Shown one piece after another: positions 42,491 to 52,493 of a stretch of 64,000 nt of DNA. The stretch covers positions 744,001 through 808,000 of the forward strand of contig NZ_JAHVHT010000001.1 in assembly GCF_019802125.1 (NCBI RefSeq), in the 5' to 3' direction. Source of the DNA: Tateyamaria omphalii (GTDB lineage Bacteria > Pseudomonadota > Alphaproteobacteria > Rhodobacterales > Rhodobacteraceae). The notes beneath the pieces were generated by a model. It worked only from the letters and a program-made list of their open reading frames with translations, was not told the origin of the DNA and made no database searches. Each line of letters begins with the position of its first letter. The first letter of the stretch is position 1. Made by a program: the position numbers and the translations under genes.

Positions 42491-43573
42491 ATGCTCTATT
42501 GGTTGACGGCACTTTCTGATGGCGGGGACGTGTTCAACCTGTTCCGCTACATTACCTTCCGGGCCGGTGGGGCGTTCATGACGGCGCTCGTGTTTGGTTT
42601 TCTGTTTGGCCGTCCGCTGATTGCGGTGCTGCGCAAGAAGCAGGGCAAGGGGCAACCGATCCGCGATGACGGGCCCGAGGGGCATTTCGCCAAGGCGGGT
42701 ACGCCGACCATGGGCGGGCTCCTGATCGTTGGGGCGCTTGCGACCTCGACCCTGCTCTGGGCGCGCTGGGACAATCCGTTCATGTGGATCGTGCTGGGCG
42801 TGACCTTGGCCTTTGCCTTGATCGGGTTTGCCGATGATTACGCCAAGGTGTCCAAGCAGACGACGGCAGGCGTGCCCGGCAAGGTGCGGCTTTTGCTGGG
42901 GTTTTTGATCGCGGGCATTGCCGCCTACTTTGCGACGGTGAACCACCCCGAAGCCTTGCAGAACCAGCTGGCAGTGCCAGTGTTCAAGGACCTGCTGATC
43001 AACCTGAGTTTTCTGTTCATCCCGTTTTCGATCATCGTGATCGTCGGCTCTGCCAATGCGGTGAACCTGACGGACGGATTGGATGGGCTGGCTATCATGC
43101 CCGTGATGATCGCGGGCGGCACGCTGGGCATCATTGCCTATGCCGTGGGGCGCGTGGACTTCACCGAGTATCTCGATGTGCACTACGTGCCCGGCACCGG
43201 CGAGTTGCTGATCTTTGCTGCCGCGCTGTTCGGCGGAGGTCTTGGCTTTCTGTGGTATAACGCGCCGCCTGCCGCCGTGTTCATGGGCGACACCGGGTCG
43301 CTGGCCCTGGGCGGCGCTTTGGGGGCCATTGCGGTGGCGACCAAGCACGAGCTGGTGCTGGCGATCGTGGGCGGCCTCTTCGTAGTCGAGGCGCTGTCGG
43401 TGATCGTGCAGGTCCTCTATTTCAAGCGGACGGGCAAGCGGGTGTTCCTGATGGCGCCCATCCACCACCATTATGAGAAAAAAGGTTGGGCCGAGCCGCA
43501 GATCGTGATCCGGTTCTGGATCATCTCGCTGATCCTCGCGATGATTGGCCTTGCCACGCTCAAGGTGCGCTAG
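42491..43573 (+). CDS. mraY: MraY, phospho-MurNAc-pentapeptide transferase
   Basis: The 360-residue integral membrane enzyme makes lipid I. About ten helices are seen. Motifs [23 protein letters not shown] (N-terminal), GFADDYAKV (Mg-binding Asp pair), [12 protein letters not shown] and [13 protein letters not shown] (histidines of the active site) are all intact. Its TAG stop overlaps the GTG start of the following SDR gene, which is unusual at this site. Confidence 0.96.
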   Translation: MLYWLTALSDGGDVFNLFRYITFRAGGAFMTALVFGFLFGRPLIAVLRKKQGKGQPIRDDGPEGHFAKAGTPTMGGLLIVGALATSTLLWARWDNPFMWIVLGVTLAFALIGFADDYAKVSKQTTAGVPGKVRLLLGFLIAGIAAYFATVNHPEALQNQLAVPVFKDLLINLSFLFIPFSIIVIVGSANAVNLTDGLDGLAIMPVMIAGGTLGIIAYAVGRVDFTEYLDVHYVPGTGELLIFAAALFGGGLGFLWYNAPPAAVFMGDTGSLALGGALGAIAVATKHELVLAIVGGLFVVEALSVIVQVLYFKRTGKRVFLMAPIHHHYEKKGWAEPQIVIRFWIISLILAMIGLATLKVR

Positions 43574-44229
43574 TGCCGCGCGCGCTGGTCACCGGGGGCA
43601 ATCGCGGCATCGGCTATGCCATGGCCGAAGGCTTGCGCGCGCGGGGCGTGGAAGTGGTGATCGGGGTGCGGGATGCGCAGGCGGGCGCTGCGGCAGCCGC
43701 AGGTATTGCGTGCGATTGGGTGCATTTGGACCTTGAAGCGCCCGAGACTTTTGCACCGGCCATCGCGGACGCAGGCGAGATCGACATCCTGATCAACAAC
43801 GCGGGCATCCTGATCGAAGACAGCATGATTGCCCATCCCGAAGGCCTGCGCCGGTCGATGCAGGTGATGTTTCACGCGCCGTTCGAGCTGATCCTGCTGT
43901 GCCTGCCGCACATGGCGCGGGCCGGTGGCGGACGGATCATCAATGTCAGTTCCGGGTGGGGGGCCTTTGACGAGGGGCTGGAAGGCCCCGGTGGTTATGG
44001 TGTCGCCAAGGCGGCGTTGAATGCAATGTCTCATGCCCTGCCGCGCGACCTTCCAGCAGGCGTCAGTATCAACGCGATGTGCCCCGGCTGGGTGCATACG
44101 CGCATGGGCGGCCAGGCCGCACCGCGCACACCGGAAGAAGGGGCCGATACCGCGATCTGGCTAGCGCTCGACGCACCGGCACACCTGACTGGCAAATTCT
44201 TTCGCGACCGGCAGGAAAAGGCGTGGTGA
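43573..44229 (+). CDS. short-chain dehydrogenase/reductase inserted between mraY and murD
   Basis: The 218-residue SDR has the nucleotide loop TGGNRGIGYAMAEGL (7-21), NNAG motif (INNAGIL), and catalytic Ser (NVSSGWG) with Tyr-x-x-x-Lys (YGVAKAA). R31-V-R-like residues after the second strand suggest NADP(H) use but this is weak. The GTG at 43573 shares its first base with the mraY stop (TAGTG), so it is coupled to mraY. SDRs are not standard members of the dcw cluster, so its substrate and any link to wall synthesis are unknown. A dispersed repeat follows. Confidence 0.8.
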   Translation: MPRALVTGGNRGIGYAMAEGLRARGVEVVIGVRDAQAGAAAAAGIACDWVHLDLEAPETFAPAIADAGEIDILINNAGILIEDSMIAHPEGLRRSMQVMFHAPFELILLCLPHMARAGGGRIINVSSGWGAFDEGLEGPGGYGVAKAALNAMSHALPRDLPAGVSINAMCPGWVHTRMGGQAAPRTPEEGADTAIWLALDAPAHLTGKFFRDRQEKAW

Positions 44230-44232
44230 TGA

Positions 44233-44283
44233 TCTTTCTTCTGGCTGAAAATACTTCGGGGGTCTGGGGGCAGAGCCCCCAGA
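44233..44283. repeat. dispersed intergenic repeat, copy 2
   Basis: TTCTTCTGGCTGAAAATA then CTTCGGGGG leads to the palindrome TCTGGGGGCAGAGCCCCCAGA (the last at ~44263-44283). It shares sequence and order with the copy at 17691-17737. It lies 4 bp after the SDR stop and 11 bp before murD. Confidence 0.85.
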
Positions 44284-44293
44284 GCGCAGCACG

Positions 44294-45688
44294 ATGATCC
44301 CGGTGCAAGGTCTGAACGGTGCACGGGTGGCTGTCCTCGGGCTGGGCCGCTCCGGTCTGTCGGCGGCACGTGCGCTGGCTGCGGGCGGTGCGACGCCCAT
44401 TTGCTGGGATGACAACCCGGAGGCGCAGGCACGTGCCGAAGAGGAAGGGTTCACCTGCCTCAACCTCAAAAAACAGGGGGCGTTCCAGGACGTCGCGCGG
44501 CTGATTGTAAGCCCCGGCATTCCGCATCTTTACCCCACGCCGAACCCGGTGATTGCAGCCGCATGGGCCGCAGGCGTGCCGGTAGACAACGACATCGGGC
44601 TGTTTTTTCAGTCCTTTGCCACCTCCGACTGGCACCGCTTCGATACCGCGCCGCGGGTGATTGCGGTCACCGGCTCGAACGGCAAATCAACGACCTGCGC
44701 ACTGATCCACCATATCATGGAAGTGGCGGGACGACCCAGCCAGTTGGCGGGCAACATCGGGCGAGGTGTGCTGGATATCGATCCGCCCCACGATGGCGAG
44801 GTGGTGGTGCTGGAGCTGTCGAGCTACCAGACCGATCTGGCGCGCAGTCTGACGCCGGATGTGGCTGTATTTACGAACCTATCCCCCGATCATCTGGATC
44901 GTCACGCGGGTATGGGTGGCTATTTCGCCGCCAAGCGCCGGCTCTTTGCCGAGGGCGGGCCGGATCGGGCCGTGATCGGTGTGGATGAGGATGAGGGGCG
45001 GTTCTTGGCGGGGCAACTTGCCGAAGGGCCGACGGATGATCGGGTGATCCGGGTGTCCGTCGCTGAGAAGCTGACCGGGCCCGGCTGGCAGGTATTTGCC
45101 AAGAAAGGGTTTCTGTCGGAGTACCGGAAGGGGCGGCAGGTGGCGTCCGTTGACTTGCGCGGCGTGGCGGGATTGCCGGGCGCGCACAACCACCAGAACG
45201 CCTGCGCCGCCTATGCCGCGGCCCGCGCGGTTGGGGTGGCGCCCAAGGTGATCGAGCACGCGTTTCACAGTTTTGCGGGCCTGCCGCATCGCAGCCAGAC
45301 CATCGCGGAAGCCGGGGGCGTCCGCTATGTCAACGACAGCAAGGCTACCAATGTCGACAGCGCGGCAAAGGCACTCGCCGCCTTTGACAACATCCGGTGG
45401 ATTTGCGGCGGTTTGCAGAAGGAGGGTGGGCTGGAGGGCCTCGCATCTTCCGTGGGCAAGGTGAAGAAAGCCTATGTCATCGGGCGCGAGGCGGCGCAGT
45501 TTGCCATGCAGATTGACGTGGATGCGCAGGTATGCGGGACGATGGGGGCTGCCGTTGAGGCGGCGATGGCCGATGCCGACGAGGGTGACGTGGTTCTGCT
45601 TGCGCCCGCAGCGGCGAGTTTCGATCAGTATGACAGTTTCGAGCGGCGCGGTGAGGATTTCGTGGCGGAAGTGACCAAGCGGTTGTGA
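44294..45688 (+). CDS. murD: MurD, UDP-MurNAc-L-Ala:D-Glu ligase
   Basis: The 464-residue Mur ligase adds D-glutamate. The N-terminal Rossmann part has [17 protein letters not shown]. The ATP loop GSNGKSTTC lies near 126-134, and LELSSYQTD and [22 protein letters not shown] are MurD signatures. The sequence is complete and normal in length. Confidence 0.96.
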   Translation: MIPVQGLNGARVAVLGLGRSGLSAARALAAGGATPICWDDNPEAQARAEEEGFTCLNLKKQGAFQDVARLIVSPGIPHLYPTPNPVIAAAWAAGVPVDNDIGLFFQSFATSDWHRFDTAPRVIAVTGSNGKSTTCALIHHIMEVAGRPSQLAGNIGRGVLDIDPPHDGEVVVLELSSYQTDLARSLTPDVAVFTNLSPDHLDRHAGMGGYFAAKRRLFAEGGPDRAVIGVDEDEGRFLAGQLAEGPTDDRVIRVSVAEKLTGPGWQVFAKKGFLSEYRKGRQVASVDLRGVAGLPGAHNHQNACAAYAAARAVGVAPKVIEHAFHSFAGLPHRSQTIAEAGGVRYVNDSKATNVDSAAKALAAFDNIRWICGGLQKEGGLEGLASSVGKVKKAYVIGREAAQFAMQIDVDAQVCGTMGAAVEAAMADADEGDVVLLAPAAASFDQYDSFERRGEDFVAEVTKRL

Positions 45689-45864
45689 CCCAGCGGAGCG
45701 CGCGTGCGCGCGCACGACATTATTTGTTTTTGGCTTCGGACCCACCAAAACACGGAGATTGCGACTGCGTATGCAGACGCAATCAGTGGCAAGGACTGCT
45801 TTTGCTTGCAAAAGCTGTCGGCCACCCCGTGGAGAAACTGGGTGCAAGTAACTTAACGCAGGCT
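45689..45864. other. intergenic region between murD and the oxidoreductase gene
   Basis: A GC repeat (GCGCGCGTGCGCGCGCAC, about 45699-45716) and an A/T-richer stretch follow murD. The GC repeat may form a strong hairpin ending the murD transcript, but no U-run is present. No gene is supported. Confidence 0.35.
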
Positions 45865-47037
45865 TCAAACCTGTTCCGAAAGATGTCGCGCTGTCGCCAT
45901 GGCCGAGGACCAGGCCCATTGGAAGTTGTAGCCGCCCAGCCATCCGGTCACGTCGAGCGCTTCGCCGATGAAGTAGAGGCCCGGCGTGGTTTGCGATTCC
46001 ATGGTTTTGGAGCTGATCTGGTCGGTCGCGACGCCGCCGCGTGTGACCTCGGCCGTGCGGTAGCCTTCCGTGCCGCCGGGCGTGAGTTGCCATTGGGTCA
46101 GGTCGTGGGTCAGCGCGTCGATGCGCGCGTCGGAGAGGTCTCCTAGGCGGCCCAAGAGGTCCATCTGGGTGCTGAGGTGATCCACGAGGCGGGCGGGGAG
46201 GTGGCGCGACAGTTCGGTTGTTAGGGCTTTCTTGCCGTCGCTTGTGCGTTTGTCGCGCAAGAGGGCGGCGAGGTTGGTTTCGGGGGCGAGATGGACCGTG
46301 ATCGCATCGCCCGCGTCCCAGTAGCTGGACGCCTGCAGGATCGCGGGGCCCGACAGGCCGCGGTGCGTGAAAAGCATGCCTTCGTCGAAGCTGGTGCCGT
46401 TTGCGGTGACGCGGGCGGGGCATGAGACGCCTGAGATGTCCGCAAAACGCCGGTCGGGGAAGGTGAAGGGGACAAGTGCGGGTTCTGTCGCCGTGACCCG
46501 GTGGCCGAATTGTTTTGCGATGTCGTAGGCGAAACCTGTCGCCCCCATTTTCGGGATGGATTTGCCGCCTGTGGCGATGACTGCGTTGCGGGCCGTGTGC
46601 TTGGATTTTCCGTTCAGTGTGAAGCTGAAGCCATTGTCGCCTTTGGTGAAGTCGGAGATTTCGGTCTGCAAATGCAGCTCGGCTCCGGCGGACTGCATGA
46701 GCCCGCGCAGCATGGCGATGATGTCCTTGGCAGAGGTGTCGCAGAAGAGCTGGCCCAGTGTTTTTTCGTGCCAGGGGATACTGTGCCGGTCGACAAGGTC
46801 GATGAAATCCCATTGCGTGTAGCGCGCCAGCGCCGATTTGGCGAAATGGGGGTTTTCGCTGATGAAGGCCTGCGGATCGCAGTGGAGGTTGGTGAAATTG
46901 CAGCGCCCGCCGCCGGAGATGCGGATCTTTTCCCCCGGCGCCTTTGCGTGATCGACCAGCAGCACGCGCCCACCTGCGTGGGCCGCGCACATCATGCCTG
47001 CCGCGCCGGCGCCGATGATCAGGGTATCAAAATCCAT
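45865..47037 (-). CDS. FAD-dependent oxidoreductase, BaiN/HI0933 (TIGR00275) family
   Basis: The 390-residue flavoprotein has the FAD loop IIGAGAAGMMCAAHA (6-20) and GEKIRISGGGRCNFTN, the family signature near 38-53. ATGGKSIPKMGATG and a C-terminal FIGEALDVTGWLGGYNFQWAWSS are also typical. It is encoded on the minus strand inside the dcw cluster. Family members reduce diverse substrates and are poorly characterised. The start 47037 follows GGGGAC. Confidence 0.82.
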   Translation of the reverse strand: MDFDTLIIGAGAAGMMCAAHAGGRVLLVDHAKAPGEKIRISGGGRCNFTNLHCDPQAFISENPHFAKSALARYTQWDFIDLVDRHSIPWHEKTLGQLFCDTSAKDIIAMLRGLMQSAGAELHLQTEISDFTKGDNGFSFTLNGKSKHTARNAVIATGGKSIPKMGATGFAYDIAKQFGHRVTATEPALVPFTFPDRRFADISGVSCPARVTANGTSFDEGMLFTHRGLSGPAILQASSYWDAGDAITVHLAPETNLAALLRDKRTSDGKKALTTELSRHLPARLVDHLSTQMDLLGRLGDLSDARIDALTHDLTQWQLTPGGTEGYRTAEVTRGGVATDQISSKTMESQTTPGLYFIGEALDVTGWLGGYNFQWAWSSAMATARHLSEQV

Positions 47038-47147
47038 GACGTCCCCGTGCAGCATTGCACAGAAAGGGTCAAGCCGGTGGGGTTGTGCGCGTGAGCCATT
47101 CGCCTACGTCGGATGCAATGAAACAGCAGACCGCAGGAGAGACCCCG

Positions 47148-47675
47148 ATGACAGCACTGGCCGCAGGCAGCCCTTTCCCGAAACTTGACCTTGCAAAGCT
47201 TGGGGGCGGGACGCTGACCCTTGGCGCGCCGCAGGGCGGTCATGACTGGCAGTTGGTCGTTGTCTATCGCGGGCTCCATTGTCCCTTGTGCAAGACGTAT
47301 CTCGCGAAGTTGCAGGACCTTGAGGCCGACTTTAACGCTCAAGGTGTCGACGTTGTGGCTGTTTCGGGTGATCCCGAGGAGAAGGCGCAGGCGATGGCCG
47401 ATGAGAAGGGGCTGACCGTTGCCATGGGATATGGGCTGACGCCTGAGCAGATGGTCGCGCTGGGTGTTTATGTGTCGGACCCGCGAAGCCCGAAGGAAAC
47501 CGACCGTCCGTTCCCCGAGCCCGGTCTGTTTGTCGTGAACGGGGACGGCGCCATTCAGATGGTCGATGTGTCGAACGCGCCGTTCCTGCGGCCCGATCTG
47601 GAGGGCGTGCTGAAGGGCATCACCTTTGTCCGCGCCAATGACTACCCGATCCGGGGCACGCATAAGGCGGCGTAA
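47148..47675 (+). CDS. peroxiredoxin-like (AhpC/TSA family) protein
   Basis: The 175-residue thioredoxin-fold protein has the peroxidatic region VVYRGLHCPLCKTYLAKL, with Cys-x-x-Cys at ~43/46, then VVAVSGDPEEKA. There is no obvious separate resolving Cys near the C-terminus, so it may use the CxxC pair. It is divergent from the FAD oxidoreductase; both lie between murD and ftsW. The ATG at 47148 follows AGGAGAG, better than the one at 47118. The electron donor is unknown. Confidence 0.78.
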   Translation: MTALAAGSPFPKLDLAKLGGGTLTLGAPQGGHDWQLVVVYRGLHCPLCKTYLAKLQDLEADFNAQGVDVVAVSGDPEEKAQAMADEKGLTVAMGYGLTPEQMVALGVYVSDPRSPKETDRPFPEPGLFVVNGDGAIQMVDVSNAPFLRPDLEGVLKGITFVRANDYPIRGTHKAA

Positions 47676-47797
47676 CCTTGCCTGTGGGCCAGTAAACTAA
47701 GGCTGGCCCGCGCGTTCTTTTGCCGCTATGCTTGGCGCTAACGTACGCGGGAGCAACCCGCGGCGTGAGGCAGAGACAGGCAGCAAGGCGGCAGATC

Positions 47798-48961
47798 ATG
47801 ACTGAGATGGTCTATGGCGCGGTTCCGGTACGGGACGGCGAACCCATTCTTCCCAAGTGGTGGCGGACGGTCGACAAATGGTCGTTGAGTTGCGTGCTGT
47901 TTCTGTTTGCGATTGGCCTGCTTCTGGGGCTGGCGGCGTCGGTGCCGCTGGCTGAAAAGAACGGATTTCCGCCCTTTCACTACGTGACCCGGCAGGCATT
48001 CTTCGGCGTGCTGGCGCTGATGGTGATGATTGTCACGTCGATGATGTCGCCGGTTGTGGTGCGGCGGTTGGCGGTGCTGGGCTTTCTCGTGTCCTTTGTC
48101 GCGCTTGCCATGCTGCCCTTCTTTGGCACGGATTTCGGCAAGGGCGCGGTGCGTTGGTATTCGCTTGGCTTCGCGGCCATCCAGCCGTCTGAGTTTTTGA
48201 AACCCGGTTTTGTTGTCGCTGCCGCGTGGATGCTGGCGGCGAGCCAGGATTTGAACGGGCCGCCGGGGCGGACGTGGTCCTTTGCCCTTTGCATTTCCAT
48301 CGTTTTGATGCTGGCACTGCAGCCTGATTTTGGTCAGGCATGCCTTGTCCTGTTTGGCTGGGGCGTGATGTATTTCGTGGCTGGCGCGCCGATGATCCTG
48401 CTTGTGGGCATGGCGGGGCTGGTCGTTTTTGGCGGCACGATTGCCTATTCGAACTCGGAACACTTCGCCCGTCGGATTGACGGGTTTCTGAGCCCTGATG
48501 TCGATCCGCGTACGCAGTTGGGCTATGCCACCAACGCCATTCAAGAGGGTGGTCTGTTCGGTGTCGGTGTGGGCGAGGGGCAGGTGAAATGGTCGCTGCC
48601 CGATGCCCATACCGATTTCATTATTGCCGTGGCGGCCGAGGAATACGGTCTGATCCTCGTTTTGTGCATCATCGCGCTTTACACCGGGATTGTCGTGCGG
48701 TCGCTGCTGCGCCTGATGCGTGAGCGTGATCCGTTCATTCGGCTGGCGGGCACGGGGCTGGCCTGCATGTTCGGCGTGCAGGCCATGATCAACATGGGCG
48801 TGGCCGTGCGCTTATTGCCTGCCAAGGGGATGACATTGCCCTTTGTCAGCTATGGCGGGTCGTCCGTGATTGCGTCGGGCATTGCGGTTGGCATGCTTCT
48901 GGCCTTTACCCGGAGCCGTCCGCAGGGTGAGATTTCTGATCTTTTGGGGCGTCGCCGATGA
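47798..48961 (+). CDS. ftsW: FtsW, septal peptidoglycan glycosyltransferase (SEDS)
   Basis: The 387-residue SEDS protein polymerises lipid II with FtsI. About ten membrane helices are visible. Diagnostic segments include [21 protein letters not shown], the catalytic-Asp region [26 protein letters not shown] and the end motif PFVSYGGSS. The start at 47798 gives the usual short cytoplasmic tail; the upstream in-frame region does not match. Confidence 0.95.
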   Translation: MTEMVYGAVPVRDGEPILPKWWRTVDKWSLSCVLFLFAIGLLLGLAASVPLAEKNGFPPFHYVTRQAFFGVLALMVMIVTSMMSPVVVRRLAVLGFLVSFVALAMLPFFGTDFGKGAVRWYSLGFAAIQPSEFLKPGFVVAAAWMLAASQDLNGPPGRTWSFALCISIVLMLALQPDFGQACLVLFGWGVMYFVAGAPMILLVGMAGLVVFGGTIAYSNSEHFARRIDGFLSPDVDPRTQLGYATNAIQEGGLFGVGVGEGQVKWSLPDAHTDFIIAVAAEEYGLILVLCIIALYTGIVVRSLLRLMRERDPFIRLAGTGLACMFGVQAMINMGVAVRLLPAKGMTLPFVSYGGSSVIASGIAVGMLLAFTRSRPQGEISDLLGRRR

Positions 48962-50061
48962 CGAAACAGCCGCTTCTCCTCATGGCTGCGGGTGGCTCGG
49001 GCGGGCATATGTTCCCGGCCCAGGCGCTGGCCGAGGCGATGCTGGCGCGCGGCTGGCGGGTGAAGCTGAGCACGGATGCGCGCGGTGCGCGTTACACCGG
49101 GGGCTTTCCGCATACGACGGAGATCGAGCAAGTGTCGTCCGCAACCTTTGCACGCGGCGGACCGCTGGCGAAAGCGGCTGTGCCGTTTCGCATTGCGGCG
49201 GGGATTGCCGGGGCGAAGATCAAGATGTTGCGCGATAGGCCTGCGGCGGTTGTCGGTTTTGGAGGCTATCCCACCATTCCGGCGCTCGCTGCCGCCACGA
49301 TCCTGCGTGTGCCGCGCATGATCCATGAACAGAATGGCGTGTTGGGCCGTGTGAACCAGCTTTTTGCCAAGCGCGTTGATGCTGTCGCCTGCGGCACCTG
49401 GCCGACGGAACTGCCGGAGGGCGTCGAAGGCACCTATGTCGGTAATCCGGTGCGCGGGTCCGTGCTGGAGCGGGCAGGGGCGGGCTATATCGCGCCCGGT
49501 GATTACCCGATGGAGATTTTGGTGATCGGTGGCAGTCAGGGTGCGCGCATCCTGTCCGATGTGATCCCGCCTGCCATTGCCAGCCTGTCGATGGAGCGCT
49601 TGCGGAACCTGCGTGTGAGCCATCAGGCGCGTGGCGAGGACGAGGAGCGTGTGCGCAGCTTCTATGTCGAGCATGGGATCAATGCCGATGTGCAGCCCTT
49701 CTTTCACGATGTGCCGCGCCGGATGACCGAGTCGCAGTTGATCATCTCGCGCTCGGGGGCATCGTCGGTTGCGGACATCTCGATCATCGGGCGTCCGTCG
49801 ATCCTCGTGCCGCTCGCGTCGGCCATCCGCGACGAACAGACGGCCAATGCGCGTGGGCTGGTGGATGCGGGGGCGGCTATCCTGATCCCCGAAAGCCAGT
49901 TGAGCGTCGAGAACGTCGCGGAACAGATCAATGCCGTGCTGGACAATCCAGACGGCGCGTTGCAGATGGCCAACGCCGCTTTGACCGTTGCCAAGCCCGA
50001 TGCCACCGAGCAACTTGTCTATATGGTCGAAACCCTCAGCCAGAAAGGGAAAGCCCAATGA
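48958..50061 (+). CDS. murG: MurG, lipid II-forming GlcNAc transferase
   Basis: The 367-residue GT28 enzyme adds GlcNAc to lipid I. The N-terminal loop [17 protein letters not shown] and the UDP-GlcNAc site [13 protein letters not shown] are typical, with GGSQGAR between. Its start overlaps the ftsW stop and its stop overlaps murC, so the three genes are coupled. Confidence 0.96.
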   Translation: MTKQPLLLMAAGGSGGHMFPAQALAEAMLARGWRVKLSTDARGARYTGGFPHTTEIEQVSSATFARGGPLAKAAVPFRIAAGIAGAKIKMLRDRPAAVVGFGGYPTIPALAAATILRVPRMIHEQNGVLGRVNQLFAKRVDAVACGTWPTELPEGVEGTYVGNPVRGSVLERAGAGYIAPGDYPMEILVIGGSQGARILSDVIPPAIASLSMERLRNLRVSHQARGEDEERVRSFYVEHGINADVQPFFHDVPRRMTESQLIISRSGASSVADISIIGRPSILVPLASAIRDEQTANARGLVDAGAAILIPESQLSVENVAEQINAVLDNPDGALQMANAALTVAKPDATEQLVYMVETLSQKGKAQ

Positions 50062-51464
50062 ATGCCGCCACCAAACTGCCCGGAGACGTGGGCCCCATTC
50101 ATTTCGTCGGGATCGGCGGGATCGGCATGTCGGGCATTGCCGAGGTGCTTTTGAACCACGGCTATGTGGTGCAAGGGTCTGACCTGAAGCGAACACCGAT
50201 CACCGAGCGGCTGGAAGAGCTGGGCGCGCGGGTATTCGTGGGGCAGAATGCGAAGAATATTGAGGAGGCGGAGGTTGTCGTGATCTCCTCCGCCATCAAA
50301 CCGGGCAATGCGGAGCTGGACGCGGCGCGGGCGCGGGGCCTGCCCATCGTGCGCCGGGCCGAGATGCTGGCGGAGTTGATGCGGTTGCGGTCTAACATTG
50401 CCGTGGCAGGAACGCATGGGAAGACGACAACGACCACTATGGTTGCGGCCCTGCTGGATGAGGGCAAGTTTGACCCCACTGTCGTGAATGGCGGGATCAT
50501 CCATGCCTATGGCTCGAACGCCCGTAAAGGGGATGGCGAGTGGATGGTGGTCGAGGCCGACGAGAGCGACGGCACCTTCAACCGTTTGCCTGCGACCATC
50601 GCCATTGTGACCAATATCGACCCCGAGCATATGGAGCATTGGGGGACCGAAGAGGCGCTGCACAAGGGGTTCTATGACTTTGTGTCGAACATTCCGTTTT
50701 ATGGGTTGGCCGTGTGCTGTACCGATGATCCGGATGTGCAAAGCCTTGTGGGCAAGATCACGGATCGCCGGGTTGTGACTTATGGCTTCAACGCGCAGGC
50801 CGATGTGCGTGCCATGAACCTGACCTATGAGAACGGCGTGGCGCATTTCGACATCGCGTTGCAGGCCGAGGATCAGGTGATTGAGGGCTGTAGTCTGCCG
50901 ATGCCCGGCGATCACAATGTCTCAAACGCGTTGAGCGCTGTGGCTGTGGCCCGTCATCTGGGCATGAAAGCGGACGAGATCCGCACTGCACTGGCCAATT
51001 TCGGCGGCGTTAACCGCCGGTTTACCCGTGTGGGCGAGGTTGAGGGCATCACGATCATCGACGACTACGGACACCATCCAACCGAGATTGCCGCCGTGCT
51101 GAAAGCTGCGCGCCAAGCCACGACGGGCCGCGTCATCGCGGTCCACCAGCCGCATCGCTACACGCGGCTGCATCACCATTTCGAGGATTTCTGTTCCTGC
51201 TTCAACGATGCGGATGTCGTGGGGATTGGCGATGTTTTTGCCGCCGGAGAAGAGCCCATTGAAGGCGCCAGCCGCGATGATCTGGTGGCCGGTCTAATCC
51301 GTCACGGTCATCGTCACGCCCGTGCTGTCGTGGACGAGAACGATTTGGAGCGGTTGGTGCGCGAACAGGCGCGGCCTGGTGACATGGTCGTGTGCCTCGG
51401 TGCGGGGTCAATCAGCGCCTGGGCCAACGGGTTGCCCGCGCGGTTGCAGAAGGGTGCTGCGTGA
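50058..51464 (+). CDS. murC: MurC, UDP-MurNAc:L-alanine ligase
   Basis: The 468-residue Mur ligase starts the peptide stem. [16 protein letters not shown] is the N-terminal nucleotide fold. The ATP loop GTHGKTTTT lies near 117-125. [12 protein letters not shown] and [14 protein letters not shown] are MurC motifs. Its TGA is shared with the GTG start of the next small gene (GTGA). Confidence 0.96.
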   Translation: MNAATKLPGDVGPIHFVGIGGIGMSGIAEVLLNHGYVVQGSDLKRTPITERLEELGARVFVGQNAKNIEEAEVVVISSAIKPGNAELDAARARGLPIVRRAEMLAELMRLRSNIAVAGTHGKTTTTTMVAALLDEGKFDPTVVNGGIIHAYGSNARKGDGEWMVVEADESDGTFNRLPATIAIVTNIDPEHMEHWGTEEALHKGFYDFVSNIPFYGLAVCCTDDPDVQSLVGKITDRRVVTYGFNAQADVRAMNLTYENGVAHFDIALQAEDQVIEGCSLPMPGDHNVSNALSAVAVARHLGMKADEIRTALANFGGVNRRFTRVGEVEGITIIDDYGHHPTEIAAVLKAARQATTGRVIAVHQPHRYTRLHHHFEDFCSCFNDADVVGIGDVFAAGEEPIEGASRDDLVAGLIRHGHRHARAVVDENDLERLVREQARPGDMVVCLGAGSISAWANGLPARLQKGAA

Positions 51465-51691
51465 CCACTGTTGCGATCATATTCGCGCTGTTGATGCTGC
51501 CGATCGGCATCCTGCTGCGTATGCGTAATTTGGTGAAAGTGCTTGGCGTGCTTGTCATTTTGTGCGTGGTTCTGAGCCTTTATCACCTGTTTGCCGGTGG
51601 GCCGGGTTCACCCCTTTTCTTTGCTGGACCTGCGGCGCTGGCCTTGATGTTGGGCTGGACCATTGGCGGTCGGATCGGAGGGCGTGGGTGA
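51461..51691 (+). CDS. small membrane protein 1 of the murC-murB interval
   Basis: The 76-residue protein (GTG start, GTGA overlap with murC) has three hydrophobic stretches (3-20, 27-47, 50-68) and a Gly-rich tail ([11 protein letters not shown]). Basic residues lie between the first two helices (RMRNLVK), suggesting an inside loop. It is the first of four overlapping small membrane genes. No family was recognised. Confidence 0.6.
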   Translation: MTTVAIIFALLMLPIGILLRMRNLVKVLGVLVILCVVLSLYHLFAGGPGSPLFFAGPAALALMLGWTIGGRIGGRG

Positions 51692-51951
51692 CGTTGCTTT
51701 TGGTGTGTATCGGGTGGGTGCTGGCCGCGACATGCGTCGCGATGCTGCCGATGCGGCGGCAATTTGTGCCGGGTGTGGCATTGCTTGTTGCGGCACCCGT
51801 CCTGATCCTTTGGATCAGCGTGGCGGTGGCGTGGTGGGCCGGGCTGTTGGCACTCGCTGCCTTCGTGTCGATGTTCCGCAACCCGTTGCGCTATTTCTGG
51901 GGCAAGGCGCGCGGTCAGAACCCCCAACTTCCGCCGGAGCTGCGTTCATGA
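51688..51951 (+). CDS. DUF2484-like small membrane protein 2
   Basis: The 87-residue protein (GTG start overlapping the previous stop) has hydrophobic segments near 2-20, 26-45 and 46-62, and motifs WVLAATCVAMLPMR and FRNPLRYFWG. These line up with the same places in the next gene (WAVVANVMAMMPSR; LRWPVIYLSR), so the two appear to be tandem paralogues. DUF2484 is known mainly in Rhodobacteraceae and has no assigned function. The C-terminal tail is polar (GKARGQNPQLPPELRS) and likely cytoplasmic. Confidence 0.65.
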   Translation: MTLLLVCIGWVLAATCVAMLPMRRQFVPGVALLVAAPVLILWISVAVAWWAGLLALAAFVSMFRNPLRYFWGKARGQNPQLPPELRS

Positions 51952-52196
51952 GCCTGTCGCTGATCCTTGCCTGCCTTTGGGCCGTTGTCGCCAATGTGAT
52001 GGCGATGATGCCGAGCCGGGACAACCACTGGACCAACGCTTATGGCCTGATCACGGTGGGCATTCCGATCATCGGGTATGTCACGTGGCAGCATGGGCCG
52101 TGGGTGGGCTTTGCCGTGATGCTGGCGGGCATGAGCATTCTGCGCTGGCCCGTCATCTATCTGAGCCGCTGGATCAAAGGGAGGCTGATCCGATGA
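51948..52196 (+). CDS. DUF2484 family membrane protein 3
   Basis: The 82-residue protein (ATGA overlap with the preceding gene) has about three helices. Its sequence MSLSLILACLWAVVANVMAM, SRDNHWTNAYGLITVGIP and SILRWPVIYLSRW fits DUF2484. It is translationally coupled to genes on both sides inside the dcw cluster. Position suggests a link to peptidoglycan precursor synthesis or division, but no activity is known. Confidence 0.72.
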   Translation: MSLSLILACLWAVVANVMAMMPSRDNHWTNAYGLITVGIPIIGYVTWQHGPWVGFAVMLAGMSILRWPVIYLSRWIKGRLIR

Positions 52197-52462
52197 TGTA
52201 TGCCATTTCACTTGCAGCCCTGGGGCTGGGGATTGCCACGGGCTGGTCCATGGCGTCACGCTTCATGCTGCGACGCATGGTGGCCGTGTTCCTGTTGCTG
52301 GTCGCTGCCGTCCTGTGGGTCGGCGTGTCGCCCGACAGCTTGCCCGGGGACGGGTTTGCGCTGGTGGTTGCGACCTATCTCGTGGGTTTGCCGATGGCGT
52401 CCGGCATGATTGGTGGCGCCGTGCTGTCCTGGTTGTTCCGCCGCAACCGCGCGGCGTCTTGA
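52193..52462 (+). CDS. small membrane protein 4 of the murC-murB interval
   Basis: The 89-residue protein starts in an ATGATG that overlaps the previous stop. Three hydrophobic segments (2-20, 28-46, 56-80) are separated by RFMLRR and PDSLPGDG loops, and a basic tail RRNRAAS ends it. It ends 31 bp before murB. I do not recognise a family. Confidence 0.6.
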   Translation: MMYAISLAALGLGIATGWSMASRFMLRRMVAVFLLLVAAVLWVGVSPDSLPGDGFALVVATYLVGLPMASGMIGGAVLSWLFRRNRAAS

Positions 52463-52493
52463 CCTCTGGCACCTCGGGCGGCATTGGCTGCCC

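Noticed and set aside
40721-43471. 916-codon minus-strand frame across murE, murF and mraY
   Set aside because: It crosses three well-supported genes on the other strand; a result of high GC.
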